DNA of 8,049 bases, from NCBI GenBank assembly GCA_964640305.1, contig CAZXFF010000067.1, positions 1 through 8,049 of the forward strand, written 5' to 3'. The position numbers and the translations under genes were made by a program. The notes beneath the pieces are model-generated. The model saw nothing but the letters and a program-made list of their open reading frames with translations. It did no database searches and was not told where the DNA came from. Within the stretch, counting starts at the first letter, position 1, and each line of letters begins with the position of its first letter. Of the stretch, positions 1 through 5,926 are shown piece by piece. Source of the stretch: Coprenecus sp964640305 (GTDB lineage Bacteria > Bacteroidota > Bacteroidia > Bacteroidales > UBA932).

Positions 1-1052
1 ATCAGCCCGTAGGCCGCCGCCTTGAACCAGCCCTCCACCCAGCTTTCCAGCGACTGCCCCGGCTGGGTGTCATGATTGTCCACAAAGGTCACTGCCTGAT
101 GGGGCCTGCAGCCCACCAGGGTGCCTTCAAACAGCTTGCTCATGTCATACCGCCCGCCGCTGGAGGAGGCCTCCCTCAGGTGCTGGTGCAGCGGCGCATC
201 AAACAGGTTCATGCACCCGTCCACCTGGGCCAAATACGCCGTCAGCGGTTCCACCTGCGTATGCCAGTATTCCCCTACGGCGTACAGCTCGCGCCCCGTG
301 TGACGGCGGACAGCCGGCAGCCAGTCCCGGTAGAAGGCCGCGCTGATGTGCTTCACCGCGTCCAGGCGGAAACCGTCGCAGCCCGTTTCATCGGCATACC
401 AGCAGCCCCAGCGCTGCAGTTCCGCCGCCACGGCTGGATTGCATACGTCCACATCGTCACCCATCAGGTAATCATAATTACCCTTTTCCTTGTCCACATC
501 GGGGGCCCACCGCTTGCCCCTGAAGCGGAACAGGCCGCTTTCCTTCGCCCCCTCATTCCAGTCCACGCCGGTAAAGCAGGTGTGATCCCAGGTGAAGTCG
601 CTGTATCGGCCCGCCCGGCCGGGGAAGGTGAAGCGGGTGAACACCGTCACCTGCTTTTCCTCCTGCCCGGGAATGTCACGATGCTCAGGGTCATCCACAA
701 AGGCCGCGACCGTCTCGCTGCCGTCGGCGCCCATCCTGTGGTTCAGCACCACATCGCACAGGGCCTGTATGTCCGCCGCCTGCAGGGCGCGGATGGCGGA
801 CAGGTATTCCTCCCTGGTGCCGTACTTGGTGCGGACGGTACCCTTTTGAGGAAACTCTCCCAGGTCATACAGGTCATAGACCCCGTAGCCCACATCGCTT
901 GCCCCGCCGCTGCCCTTATAGGCCGGGGGAAGCCATACCGCTGAAAAGCCCTGCCGGCCCAGGCGGAACGCCATGCTCCGGATGCGGCGCCACCAGCGCC
1001 CGTCATCCGGCAGCTCCCATTCAAAGCCCTGCAGCATCGTTCCGTTGGTCAT
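1..1052 (-). CDS. amyA: Cytoplasmic alpha-amylase, GH13 subfamily 5-like (3' end cut by window edge)
   Basis: This is the first 350 codons of an enzyme that hydrolyses internal alpha-1,4 bonds of starch or maltodextrins; the C-terminus lies left of the window. All four GH13 conserved regions are visible: DVVLNH (residues 100-105), GFRLDAVKH (227-235, nucleophile D231), VGEYW (259-263, acid/base E261) and FVDNHD (323-328, transition-state D328). These numbers match mature Bacillus liquefying amylases, whose mature length of about 480 residues implies roughly 130 residues missing here. The protein starts directly in the catalytic barrel (MTNGTMLQGFEWELP) with no signal peptide, so it probably acts in the cytoplasm on imported maltodextrins, as E. 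coli AmyA does. The start at 1052 is supported by AAGGAGG at 1059-1065, six bases upstream. It is transcribed away from the methyltransferase operon from its own promoter, with a LacI-like operator. The family is secure; the exact substrate and the symbol are inferred. Confidence 0.95.
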   Translation of the reverse strand, partial: MTNGTMLQGFEWELPDDGRWWRRIRSMAFRLGRQGFSAVWLPPAYKGSGGASDVGYGVYDLYDLGEFPQKGTVRTKYGTREEYLSAIRALQAADIQALCDVVLNHRMGADGSETVAAFVDDPEHRDIPGQEEKQVTVFTRFTFPGRAGRYSDFTWDHTCFTGVDWNEGAKESGLFRFRGKRWAPDVDKEKGNYDYLMGDDVDVCNPAVAAELQRWGCWYADETGCDGFRLDAVKHISAAFYRDWLPAVRRHTGRELYAVGEYWHTQVEPLTAYLAQVDGCMNLFDAPLHQHLREASSSGGRYDMSKLFEGTLVGCRPHQAVTFVDNHDTQPGQSLESWVEGWFKAAAYGL

Positions 1053-1075
1053 GAGCATCCTCCTTGCGCCACGGT

Positions 1076-1093
1076 ATTGGAAACGTTACCAAT
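1076..1093. promoter_or_regulatory. LacI-family-like operator over the amylase transcription start
   Basis: ATTGGAAACGTTACCAAT is an 18-base near-perfect palindrome centred on CG between 1084 and 1085. Only the pair 1081/1088 fails, and a further GG/CC pair matches outside at 1073-1074 and 1095-1096. The central AACGTT form with TTGG/CCAA arms resembles operators of LacI/GalR-family sugar regulators such as MalR, and also resembles catabolite-response (cre) sites bound by CcpA. It lies just downstream of the amylase -10 box, where a bound regulator would block initiation. A role in repression that is relieved by maltodextrin, or in catabolite repression, is inference. Confidence 0.75.
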
Positions 1094-1096
1094 GCC

Positions 1097-1125
1097 ATTA
1101 TACCGCACAGCGTAGGATATGTCAA
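1097..1125 (-). promoter_or_regulatory. Consensus sigma-A promoter of the alpha-amylase gene
   Basis: On the minus strand TTGACA (1120-1125) and TATAAT (1097-1102) are separated by exactly 17 bases. Both hexamers match the housekeeping consensus perfectly. Transcription should start near 1090, inside the palindromic operator, giving a leader of about 40 bases before the ATG at 1052. A perfect promoter needs tight control, which fits the operator placement. Confidence 0.88.
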
Positions 1126-1147
1126 AGTCCGGCGGACTATCCGACGG

Positions 1148-1176
1148 TTGCGTTTGCCATCCCCTTCCTCTATAAT
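1148..1176 (+). promoter_or_regulatory. Promoter of the methyltransferase-hydrolase operon
   Basis: TTGCGT (1148-1153) and TATAAT (1171-1176) are spaced by 17 bases on the plus strand. The -10 is perfect; the -35 keeps only TTG plus the length. Its -35 box is 22 bases from the amylase -35 on the other strand, so the two promoters diverge back to back. The leader that follows (about 1183-1346) is about 165 bases long. I see no riboswitch, T-box or terminator signature in it, only a weak hairpin formed by AGCCG and CGGCT around 1198-1222. Confidence 0.65.
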
Positions 1177-1330
1177 GGAGGAAGAAAAGAGCAGTGAAGC
1201 CGTGATGGCGATGCTTCGGCTAAGGCAGTACCCCGGCGCAGCGGCAGAGCTGACCACAGCGGTGTAACGTGACGGTTTTCCTGCAATCACCCAGCTGCGC
1301 CTGTGATCATCATTTTCATTCACAGACAGG

Positions 1331-1336
1331 AAGGAG
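1331..1336 (+). promoter_or_regulatory. Ribosome binding site deciding the methyltransferase start
   Basis: AAGGAG lies 10 bases before the ATG at 1347. The reading frame is open further upstream to a GTG at 1269, but that start has no Shine-Dalgarno sequence, and the 26 extra residues do not resemble a methyltransferase N-terminus. Confidence 0.8.
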
Positions 1337-1346
1337 CCGAACAGAC

Positions 1347-2117
1347 ATGGATCACCAAACCCTATGGAACCAATGGCTGGAGGAGGAGCGCATCGCGCAC
1401 ATCCACGGCTGGGATTTTTCACACATCAACCACCGCTATACGGAGGAGGACGACCTGCCCTGGGACTACCGGGAAACGGTGCTGCGCTATTTGCGCCCGG
1501 ACAGCCGCCTGCTGGACCTGGACACGGGCGGGGGCGAATTCCTTCTGTCCCTTGGGCATTCCCATGCCCTCACCGCCGCCACCGAGGCCTATCCGCCCAA
1601 TGTGGCGCTGTGCCGGGAAACGCTCTCGCCCCTGGGCATCGACTTTCGTGAGGCCAGCGCGGCAGGGCCCCTGCCCTTTGCGGATGAAAGCTTTGACCTG
1701 GTAATCAACCGGCACGGGGATTATTCCCCGGCCGAAATTGCTCGGGTGCTGAAGGCAGGCGGCATATTCGTTACCCAGCAGGTGGGCGCGGAAAACGACC
1801 GGGAGCTGGTGGAGCAGCTGCTTCCCATACCGCCCGCGCCGCCCTTTCCCCGGCAATACCTTCGCATCGCCCGGGAGGACTGCCGGGCGGCCGGGCTGAC
1901 CGTGCTGGAGGGGCAGGAGGCCTTCCGACCCATCCGCTTCTATGACGTAGGGGCGCTGGTCTGGTTTGCCCATATCATCGAATGGGAATTCCCCGGCTTT
2001 ACCGTGGAGGGCAGCCGGGAGCAGCTGCTGCGCCTGCAGGCGCGGCTGGAAGAGCAGGGCATGATTGAGGGCCGTATCCACCGCTTCCTGCTGGCGGCGC
2101 GCAAGGAAAGGGGCTGA
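1347..2117 (+). CDS. Class I SAM-dependent methyltransferase
   Basis: A 256-residue soluble protein with a Rossmann-type methyltransferase fold (Methyltransf_11-like). Motif I is LLDLDTGGGEF (residues 55-65), the glycine-rich SAM loop. The acidic residue at the end of strand 2 is E80 (TAATEA), and PFADESFDLVINRHG (110-124) and EIARVLKAGGIFVTQQ (130-145) are the usual post-motif strands. The C-terminal third, with FYDVGALVWFAHIIEWEFPGF (198-218, Trp- and Phe-rich), probably shapes the acceptor pocket, and the chain ends in the typical HRFLLAARK strand. Similar stand-alone proteins are common in Bacillota, usually without a known acceptor. There is no signal peptide or membrane segment. It is the first gene of a two-gene unit; the hydrolase starts four bases after its stop. 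The fold is secure, while the methyl acceptor (small molecule, lipid or other) cannot be read from the sequence. Confidence 0.88.
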   Translation: MDHQTLWNQWLEEERIAHIHGWDFSHINHRYTEEDDLPWDYRETVLRYLRPDSRLLDLDTGGGEFLLSLGHSHALTAATEAYPPNVALCRETLSPLGIDFREASAAGPLPFADESFDLVINRHGDYSPAEIARVLKAGGIFVTQQVGAENDRELVEQLLPIPPAPPFPRQYLRIAREDCRAAGLTVLEGQEAFRPIRFYDVGALVWFAHIIEWEFPGFTVEGSREQLLRLQARLEEQGMIEGRIHRFLLAARKERG

Positions 2118-2121
2118 ATGA

Positions 2122-2910
2122 ATGGGTCAGCATGTCATCCGCGTACCCCATGTGGCCCAGGAGTGGCTCTATGTTCCCGACATACCCTATGAAACGGTGG
2201 GAAACGTGACCCGCTGCCTGCAGCTGATCATCCCCTATCGCCGCACCTGGCCCGAGGAACTGCGTGTGCCCGTGGTGGCGCTGGTGCCCGGCTCCGCCTG
2301 GTATCGGCAGGAGATGTACAACGGCCTGCTGAACTGGAGCGGCCTGGCCCGGCGGGGCTTTGCCGTGGCAGCCATTCAGTATCGCGATTCCTCCATGGCC
2401 AAGTTTCCCGCGCAGATTGAGGACGCAAAGGCCGCGCTGCGTTTTCTGCCCACGCTGGCGGAGCGGTATCATCTGGACATGGGCAGCGTTTTCCTCATGG
2501 GGGATTCCTCCGGCGCGCACACCGCGCTGATGACCGCCCTGACCGCCGGGGAGGGCGACCTTCCCCTGCGCGGCGTGGTAAGTTACTATGCCCCCACCAA
2601 CCTGACCCGCATGCAGGAGGAGGGCCCCATCCGCGACCTGCTGTCCAGCCCCGAGGATGCTTGGGAGGCTTCCTGCGGCGCCCATGTGTCCCCCGGGAAG
2701 GCGCTTGCGCCGGTGCTTCTGCTCCACGGGGATGCCGATATGGATGTGGATGTGTCCAACTCCCGGGAGCTGTACCGGATCCTGACCGAAGCGGGCAAGG
2801 AGGCGGACTACTTCGAGCTTCAGGGCGAACCCCACGGCGGCGGCACCTGGTGGAGCGACCCCGTGCTGGATATTGTGGAGGCCTTCCTGCGCAGGCATCT
2901 GCCCGGATAA
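2122..2910 (+). CDS. Alpha/beta-hydrolase, carboxylesterase-like (BD-FAE / Abhydrolase_3 type)
   Basis: A 262-residue serine hydrolase with a complete apparent triad: S129 in GDSSG (127-131), D206 in HGDADMDVDVSNS (202-214) and H238 in GEPHGGG (235-241). The order and spacing fit the alpha/beta-hydrolase fold, in the group that includes bacterial esterases, kynurenine formamidase-like and feruloyl-esterase-like enzymes. The usual HGGG oxyanion motif is replaced by VPGSAWYRQ (55-63). YRDSSMAKFPAQIEDAKAALRFL (87-109) is typical of the family, preceding the nucleophile elbow. No signal peptide is seen, so it is probably cytosolic. AAGGAAAGG ends about ten bases before the ATG, inside the methyltransferase gene, and the four-base gap suggests translational coupling and a shared substrate pathway. 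The substrate is unknown; an ester, or possibly an amide such as N-formylkynurenine, is possible. Confidence 0.87.
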   Translation: MGQHVIRVPHVAQEWLYVPDIPYETVGNVTRCLQLIIPYRRTWPEELRVPVVALVPGSAWYRQEMYNGLLNWSGLARRGFAVAAIQYRDSSMAKFPAQIEDAKAALRFLPTLAERYHLDMGSVFLMGDSSGAHTALMTALTAGEGDLPLRGVVSYYAPTNLTRMQEEGPIRDLLSSPEDAWEASCGAHVSPGKALAPVLLLHGDADMDVDVSNSRELYRILTEAGKEADYFELQGEPHGGGTWWSDPVLDIVEAFLRRHLPG

Positions 2911-3074
2911 CCATTTATCCTGTTCTGCAATAATCATGGTACAAGATACGAAGCGAAGGTTTCGCTCCGGCTCACGGGAATGGAACGGGCGCAGCAGCGC
3001 TACGCCCCGCGGCATGAACGGATGCCAGCATGGAAAAGGCGCGGGCAGATGGAACAGCCTCATTGAAAATCGTA
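2911..3074. other. Gap between convergent hydrolase and acetyltransferase genes
   Basis: This 164-base gap should hold transcription stops for both flanking genes. Two small hairpins are present: AGCGAA/TTCGCT around loop GGT (2952-2966), and GGGCG/CGCCC with an inner AGC/GCT (2987-3007). Neither is followed by a T-run on either strand, so a canonical intrinsic terminator is not supported. No gene is seen. Confidence 0.4.
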
Positions 3075-3752
3075 TTACAGCCCGGTCAGGCGGCTGTCAA
3101 AATCATCCGCCTCCCGCTGCAGCTGCTCAAGGAAGCCCTTCACATGCCAGCCATCCGTGGCGGCATGGTGGCAGGTGATGGACAGGGGCAGAATCGTCCG
3201 CCCGTCCCGCTCCTCAAAGCGCCCCGCCTCCACCGACGGGAAATAGTAGGGCTTGCAGTCATAGCTATGCACCGCAAAGTGGCGGAAGTTCACCCAGGGC
3301 AGGCAGCTGACGGTATAGGCGTTTTCCGGCGGCAGCGCATCCTGCCGGGCCAGGAATCCATGGTTTTCCCCATCACGGGCCTGATCCTCGGACCAGGCCC
3401 TGTAAAATCGGGCAAAATCCTCGCTGAACTCCGTCCACTGCATGGAGAAGGTTTCATCGTCCCGGTGAAACACCGCATACAGCGGGGTCAGCGTATCATA
3501 CACACCCAGCACGCCGTCCTTTTCCGCCAGGCGGAAGGCCTCCTGGGCATTGAGGGCATGGGTCACCAGCCACAGATAGGCCGGGTAGAATTTCAGTCTG
3601 CGGGCCTTCAGCGCGGCGCGCAGGCGGGTGACATCCACCTCTGCGGTAAGAGAATAGCCCGTGGGAGCCATATGGGCAAAGTAGTGAAAATGCTCCCGCC
3701 GGGGATAGGTGCGCATATCGATGGGGGTAAAGCAGGCCATGTTCATCGCCAT
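3075..3752 (-). CDS. cat: Type A chloramphenicol O-acetyltransferase family protein
   Basis: The 225-residue length fits the CAT family (about 213-220 residues), trimeric cytosolic enzymes that transfer acetyl from acetyl-CoA to the chloramphenicol 3-hydroxyl. The signature HHAATDGWHV (195-204) corresponds to the classical HHAVCDGFHV; the catalytic histidine is the second one, H196, with D200 as its structural partner. TVSCLPWVNF (147-156) matches the SxxPWxSF segment and supplies S149, equivalent to the transition-state serine S148. The N-terminal PIDMRTYPRREHFHYF (10-25) and YPAYLWLVTHALN (56-68) are also family-typical. Start at 3752: AGGAGG (3758-3763) is five bases away; in-frame ATGs at 3746 and 3740 are possible alternatives. 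It is convergent with the hydrolase and divergent from the GH30 gene. I saw no convincing promoter. The family is clear and all key residues are kept, but many commensals carry CAT homologues of unproven activity, so resistance is inferred. Confidence 0.88.
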   Translation of the reverse strand: MAMNMACFTPIDMRTYPRREHFHYFAHMAPTGYSLTAEVDVTRLRAALKARRLKFYPAYLWLVTHALNAQEAFRLAEKDGVLGVYDTLTPLYAVFHRDDETFSMQWTEFSEDFARFYRAWSEDQARDGENHGFLARQDALPPENAYTVSCLPWVNFRHFAVHSYDCKPYYFPSVEAGRFEERDGRTILPLSITCHHAATDGWHVKGFLEQLQREADDFDSRLTGL

Positions 3753-3790
3753 CCTTTCCTCCTGAGGATATACGTTCTCCTACCGCTGTG

Positions 3791-3812
3791 CAACCGACGC
3801 TGCGTCGGGTTG
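3791..3812. repeat. Inverted repeat in the cat-GH30 intergenic region
   Basis: CAACCGACG (3791-3799) faces CGTCGGGTTG (3803-3812) across a three-base loop, CTG. The stem is continuous except for one bulged G. It lies upstream of cat on the minus strand, within the probable leader. There is no adjacent T-run, so a terminator is unlikely. It could be an mRNA leader hairpin or a regulator site; I cannot distinguish these. Confidence 0.4.
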
Positions 3813-3855
3813 GCGCGCCGCCGCGTGCAGACAGCCTCTCCGGCCCTCCTTCCGG

Positions 3856-3884
3856 TTGCGTCCTCCCTTCATCTATGATACAAT
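3856..3884 (+). promoter_or_regulatory. Promoter of the GH30 gene
   Basis: TTGCGT (3856-3861) and TACAAT (3879-3884) are separated by 17 bases. The -35 hexamer and spacing are identical to those of the methyltransferase promoter. Transcription would start near 3891, leaving a short leader of about 33 bases. Confidence 0.62.
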
Positions 3885-3923
3885 ACAGAAAACCATGCAA
3901 AAACGGAAAGGCGGTTTACCCGG

Positions 3924-5438
3924 ATGACAGGAAAATATCTGACACGGTTGCTCCTTCTCATGCTCTGCTGCGGCGTGGCGGGCCCCGCACACACCGCAGG
4001 AGACAGCGCCATCCGCGTGTCCCTGGAAAACGCCTCTACCAATCACGGCGGCGTGTTTGAGGGCTGGGGCACAAGCCTGTGCTGGTGGGCCAACCGTCTG
4101 GGCTACTCGGATACGCTATCCCAGCAGGCGGCCGACCTGTTCTACGGGGACAACGGGCTCCGGCTCAACATCATGCGCTACAACATTGGCGGCGGCGATG
4201 ATCCTACCCACAGCCACATCACCCGCACCGATTCCGCCGTGCCCGGCTGGATGAAGTGGGACGAGGCACAGCAGCGCTATGTATACGACTATACCGCTGA
4301 TCACAACCAGCTCAACGTGATGCTGCGGGCCGTGAAAGCCGCGGGCGAAAACGCCCTGGTAGAGGTCTTTTCCAACTCTCCGCCCTATTTCATGACCGTC
4401 AGCGGCTGCTCTTCCGGCGGGAAGGATCCCGTCAGCAACAACCTCCGCGAGGACTGCTATGCCGAATTTGCCGAATATCTGGTGCATGTGACCGACTATA
4501 TCCAGCGTGAGCTGGGGGTGACCGTTGCCAGCCTTTCCCCCATGAACGAGCCCAACACCAACTACTGGCATTATTTCAGTGACAAGCAGGAGGGCTGCCA
4601 CTTCGACGCAGGCGCGGCGCAGTCGCGCATCATTGAGGAGGTAGCCGCCGCCCTTGGGCGATACGGGATCACCAACGTCCTCATTTCCGCCAGCGACGAA
4701 ACCAGCCCCGACAAGCAGCTGGAGGCCTGGCACGCCTATTCTGAAGCAGCGAGGGCAGCCATCGGACGGATGAACACCCACAGCTACAGTGTGGACGGGA
4801 TTCACGAGCTGGGCCGCCTTGTCCGGGAGCAGAACCTTCACCTGTGGATGAGCGAGGTGGACGGCTCTGACACTGCCGGTCAGAATGCCGGCGAGATGGG
4901 CTCCGCGCTGTGGTTTGGCCAAAAAATCATTTCCGACCTGAATGCCCTCTCTCCCTCCGCGTGGGTCATGTGGCAGGTCATTGACAATCACATTTCTGCC
5001 CAGGGCTATCACGGCAACCGCGATTACGGCATGGTGGATGTCAGCCACGGCTTCTGGGGCGTGGCCGTCGCGGATCACGACCGCGAGGAAATCATCCTGA
5101 CGCAGAAGTATTACGGCATGGGTCAGTTTACCCGCTATATCCGCCCCGGCAGCACGATCATCCACTGCGGCAGCGACGCCATCGCCGCCTACGATCCGTC
5201 GAAGAAAGAGCTGGCCATCGTGGCGCTGAACACCTCCGCCAGCGAGCGTGAAGTCGCCTTCGATCTCTCATCGTTCAAAGCGGCGGGCGCCGCCGCCCGG
5301 GCCATCCGCACCAGCGGCAGCCTGGCTGATGGCGAGCACTGGGCCAGCCTTACTGATATCCCGCTCATCGGCAAGACCCTCTCCGCGCCGCTCAGGGGCA
5401 ACTCCATCACTACCTTCCTCATCAGCGGAGTGGAATGA
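3924..5438 (+). CDS. Secreted GH30 family glycoside hydrolase, possibly endo-beta-1,6-galactanase-like
   Basis: A 504-residue retaining glycosidase. Residues 1 to about 25 form a signal peptide: K4 and R8, then the hydrophobic LLLLMLCCGVAG, with cleavage likely between 22 and 26. The leucine before C15 does not fit a lipobox. The catalytic barrel opens with FEGWGTSLCWWAN (45-57), continues with RYNIGGGDD (85-93) and FSNSPPYFMT (149-158), and carries the acid/base E209 in SPMNEPN (205-211) and the nucleophile E311 in WMSEVDGSD (308-316). Residues from about 400 to the end form a beta-rich C-terminal domain typical of GH30. There is no sorting signal or binding module, so it is probably released. 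The GWGTSL..WWA signature resembles the Glyco_hydr_30_2 group, which includes fungal and bifidobacterial endo-beta-1,6-galactanases acting on arabinogalactan. The substrate is inferred. The ribosome site GGAAAGG (3905-3911) is 12 bases from the ATG, rather far. Confidence 0.9.
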   Translation: MTGKYLTRLLLLMLCCGVAGPAHTAGDSAIRVSLENASTNHGGVFEGWGTSLCWWANRLGYSDTLSQQAADLFYGDNGLRLNIMRYNIGGGDDPTHSHITRTDSAVPGWMKWDEAQQRYVYDYTADHNQLNVMLRAVKAAGENALVEVFSNSPPYFMTVSGCSSGGKDPVSNNLREDCYAEFAEYLVHVTDYIQRELGVTVASLSPMNEPNTNYWHYFSDKQEGCHFDAGAAQSRIIEEVAAALGRYGITNVLISASDETSPDKQLEAWHAYSEAARAAIGRMNTHSYSVDGIHELGRLVREQNLHLWMSEVDGSDTAGQNAGEMGSALWFGQKIISDLNALSPSAWVMWQVIDNHISAQGYHGNRDYGMVDVSHGFWGVAVADHDREEIILTQKYYGMGQFTRYIRPGSTIIHCGSDAIAAYDPSKKELAIVALNTSASEREVAFDLSSFKAAGAAARAIRTSGSLADGEHWASLTDIPLIGKTLSAPLRGNSITTFLISGVE

Positions 5439-5859
5439 CTGCCGTGCCATCATTTCCTTTGCGCAAGGGGTCTTGCCCCGGATACCTTCCCCGCGCGGCA
5501 CGCATGTTTCCGCAGGGCGCAGATGCCGGTCAAAGCAATGCAGGCCGAACGGGCATCACAGCCCTCCAAGGGCCGCTGCATCAGAATGCCGCATGCGCTG
5601 ACCCCTGCGCAAGCGGGACACGCTATATTCTTCCATCTGATTTGCCTGAAAGAACCTCTCTGAAGTGCCCTGTCCTGTCCATCATCCGAATGTATTTCAT
5701 CCTGCACAGGCCGTGTTTCCCATCCGGGAGCACGGCCTTTTGGATTGATGCAGACCGCCCATCCCGTCCGTTTCTTTCCCACGCTATGTCCAAGTCCATG
5801 TCCGTTGTTCGTAACAGGCGGAACATACAGAAGCCCTCGCTGATTTGGCATAGATCGGT
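5439..5859. other. Non-coding stretch between the GH30 gene and the CRISPR array
   Basis: About 420 bases without a convincing gene. Open frames on both strands lack ribosome sites and recognisable motifs, and one runs into the CRISPR repeats. The only feature I support is the terminator at 5708-5741. Because the array's leader is predicted at its other end, this side is the array trailer, not a leader. I found no further degenerate repeat one unit left of the terminal one. Confidence 0.6.
5708..5741 (+). terminator. Probable intrinsic terminator downstream of GH30
   Basis: AGGCCGTG (5708-5715) pairs with CACGGCCT (5731-5738), eight base pairs, with an inner TCCC/GGGA stem, followed by TTTT (5738-5741). 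The T-run is short and occurs only in the plus direction, so it should stop transcripts from the GH30 side before they run antisense through the CRISPR array. It lies 270 bases past the GH30 stop. Confidence 0.6.
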
Positions 5860-5892
5860 GGTTTGATTCACCCACCTCCTGCGAGGTGGGAC
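5860..5892 (-). repeat. Degenerate terminal (leader-distal) CRISPR repeat
   Basis: Compared with the consensus, this leftmost copy differs at plus-strand repeat positions 1, 2, 5, 6 and 9 and is identical over the remaining 24. In transcript orientation all changes fall in the 11-base handle, giving TGAATCAAACC, while the hairpin is untouched. It carries T at position 28, as in the older repeat block. It has no spacer beyond it. Confidence 0.93.
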
Positions 5893-5926
5893 CCTTCAAC
5901 CCGCCGGAAACGCAGTCCAACTTCAT

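Noticed and set aside
72..944. Plus-strand open frame of 290 codons at the left end
   Set aside because: It is antisense to the amylase, which has all four GH13 motifs. The frame has no family motif and is a by-product of GC-rich codon use.
1175..1267. Possible 30-residue leader peptide (starts MEEEKSSEAV) before the methyltransferase
   Set aside because: Its ATG overlaps the -10 TATAAT, so it would not be on the transcript, and it has no ribosome site.
1269..1346. N-terminal extension of the methyltransferase from GTG at 1269
   Set aside because: No Shine-Dalgarno sequence precedes it, while AAGGAG stands 10 bases before the ATG at 1347.
2952..3007. Two hairpins considered as a bidirectional terminator
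   Set aside because: No T-run follows either stem on either strand.
1999..3063. Minus-strand open frame of 354 codons
   Set aside because: It is antisense to the hydrolase and the end of the methyltransferase, both with clear catalytic motifs. Its own translation shows no recognisable domain.
3753..3910. Minus-strand promoter for cat (TTGCAT with TATCAT, or TTGCAC with TATATC)
   Set aside because: Spacers of 14 and 15 bases are too short, and the second would start the transcript at the ribosome site.
4116..5165. Minus-strand open frame of 349 codons
   Set aside because: It is antisense to the GH30 gene and has no domain, start signal or promoter.
5439..5859. CRISPR leader at the left side of the array
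   Set aside because: Repeat orientation, the degenerate left repeat and the repeat-type switch all place the leader on the right. This stretch is not especially AT-rich.
5450..5926. Minus-strand open frames between the array and GH30 (158 and 82 codons)
   Set aside because: The longer one begins inside a CRISPR spacer and reads through a repeat. Neither has a ribosome site or a familiar motif.
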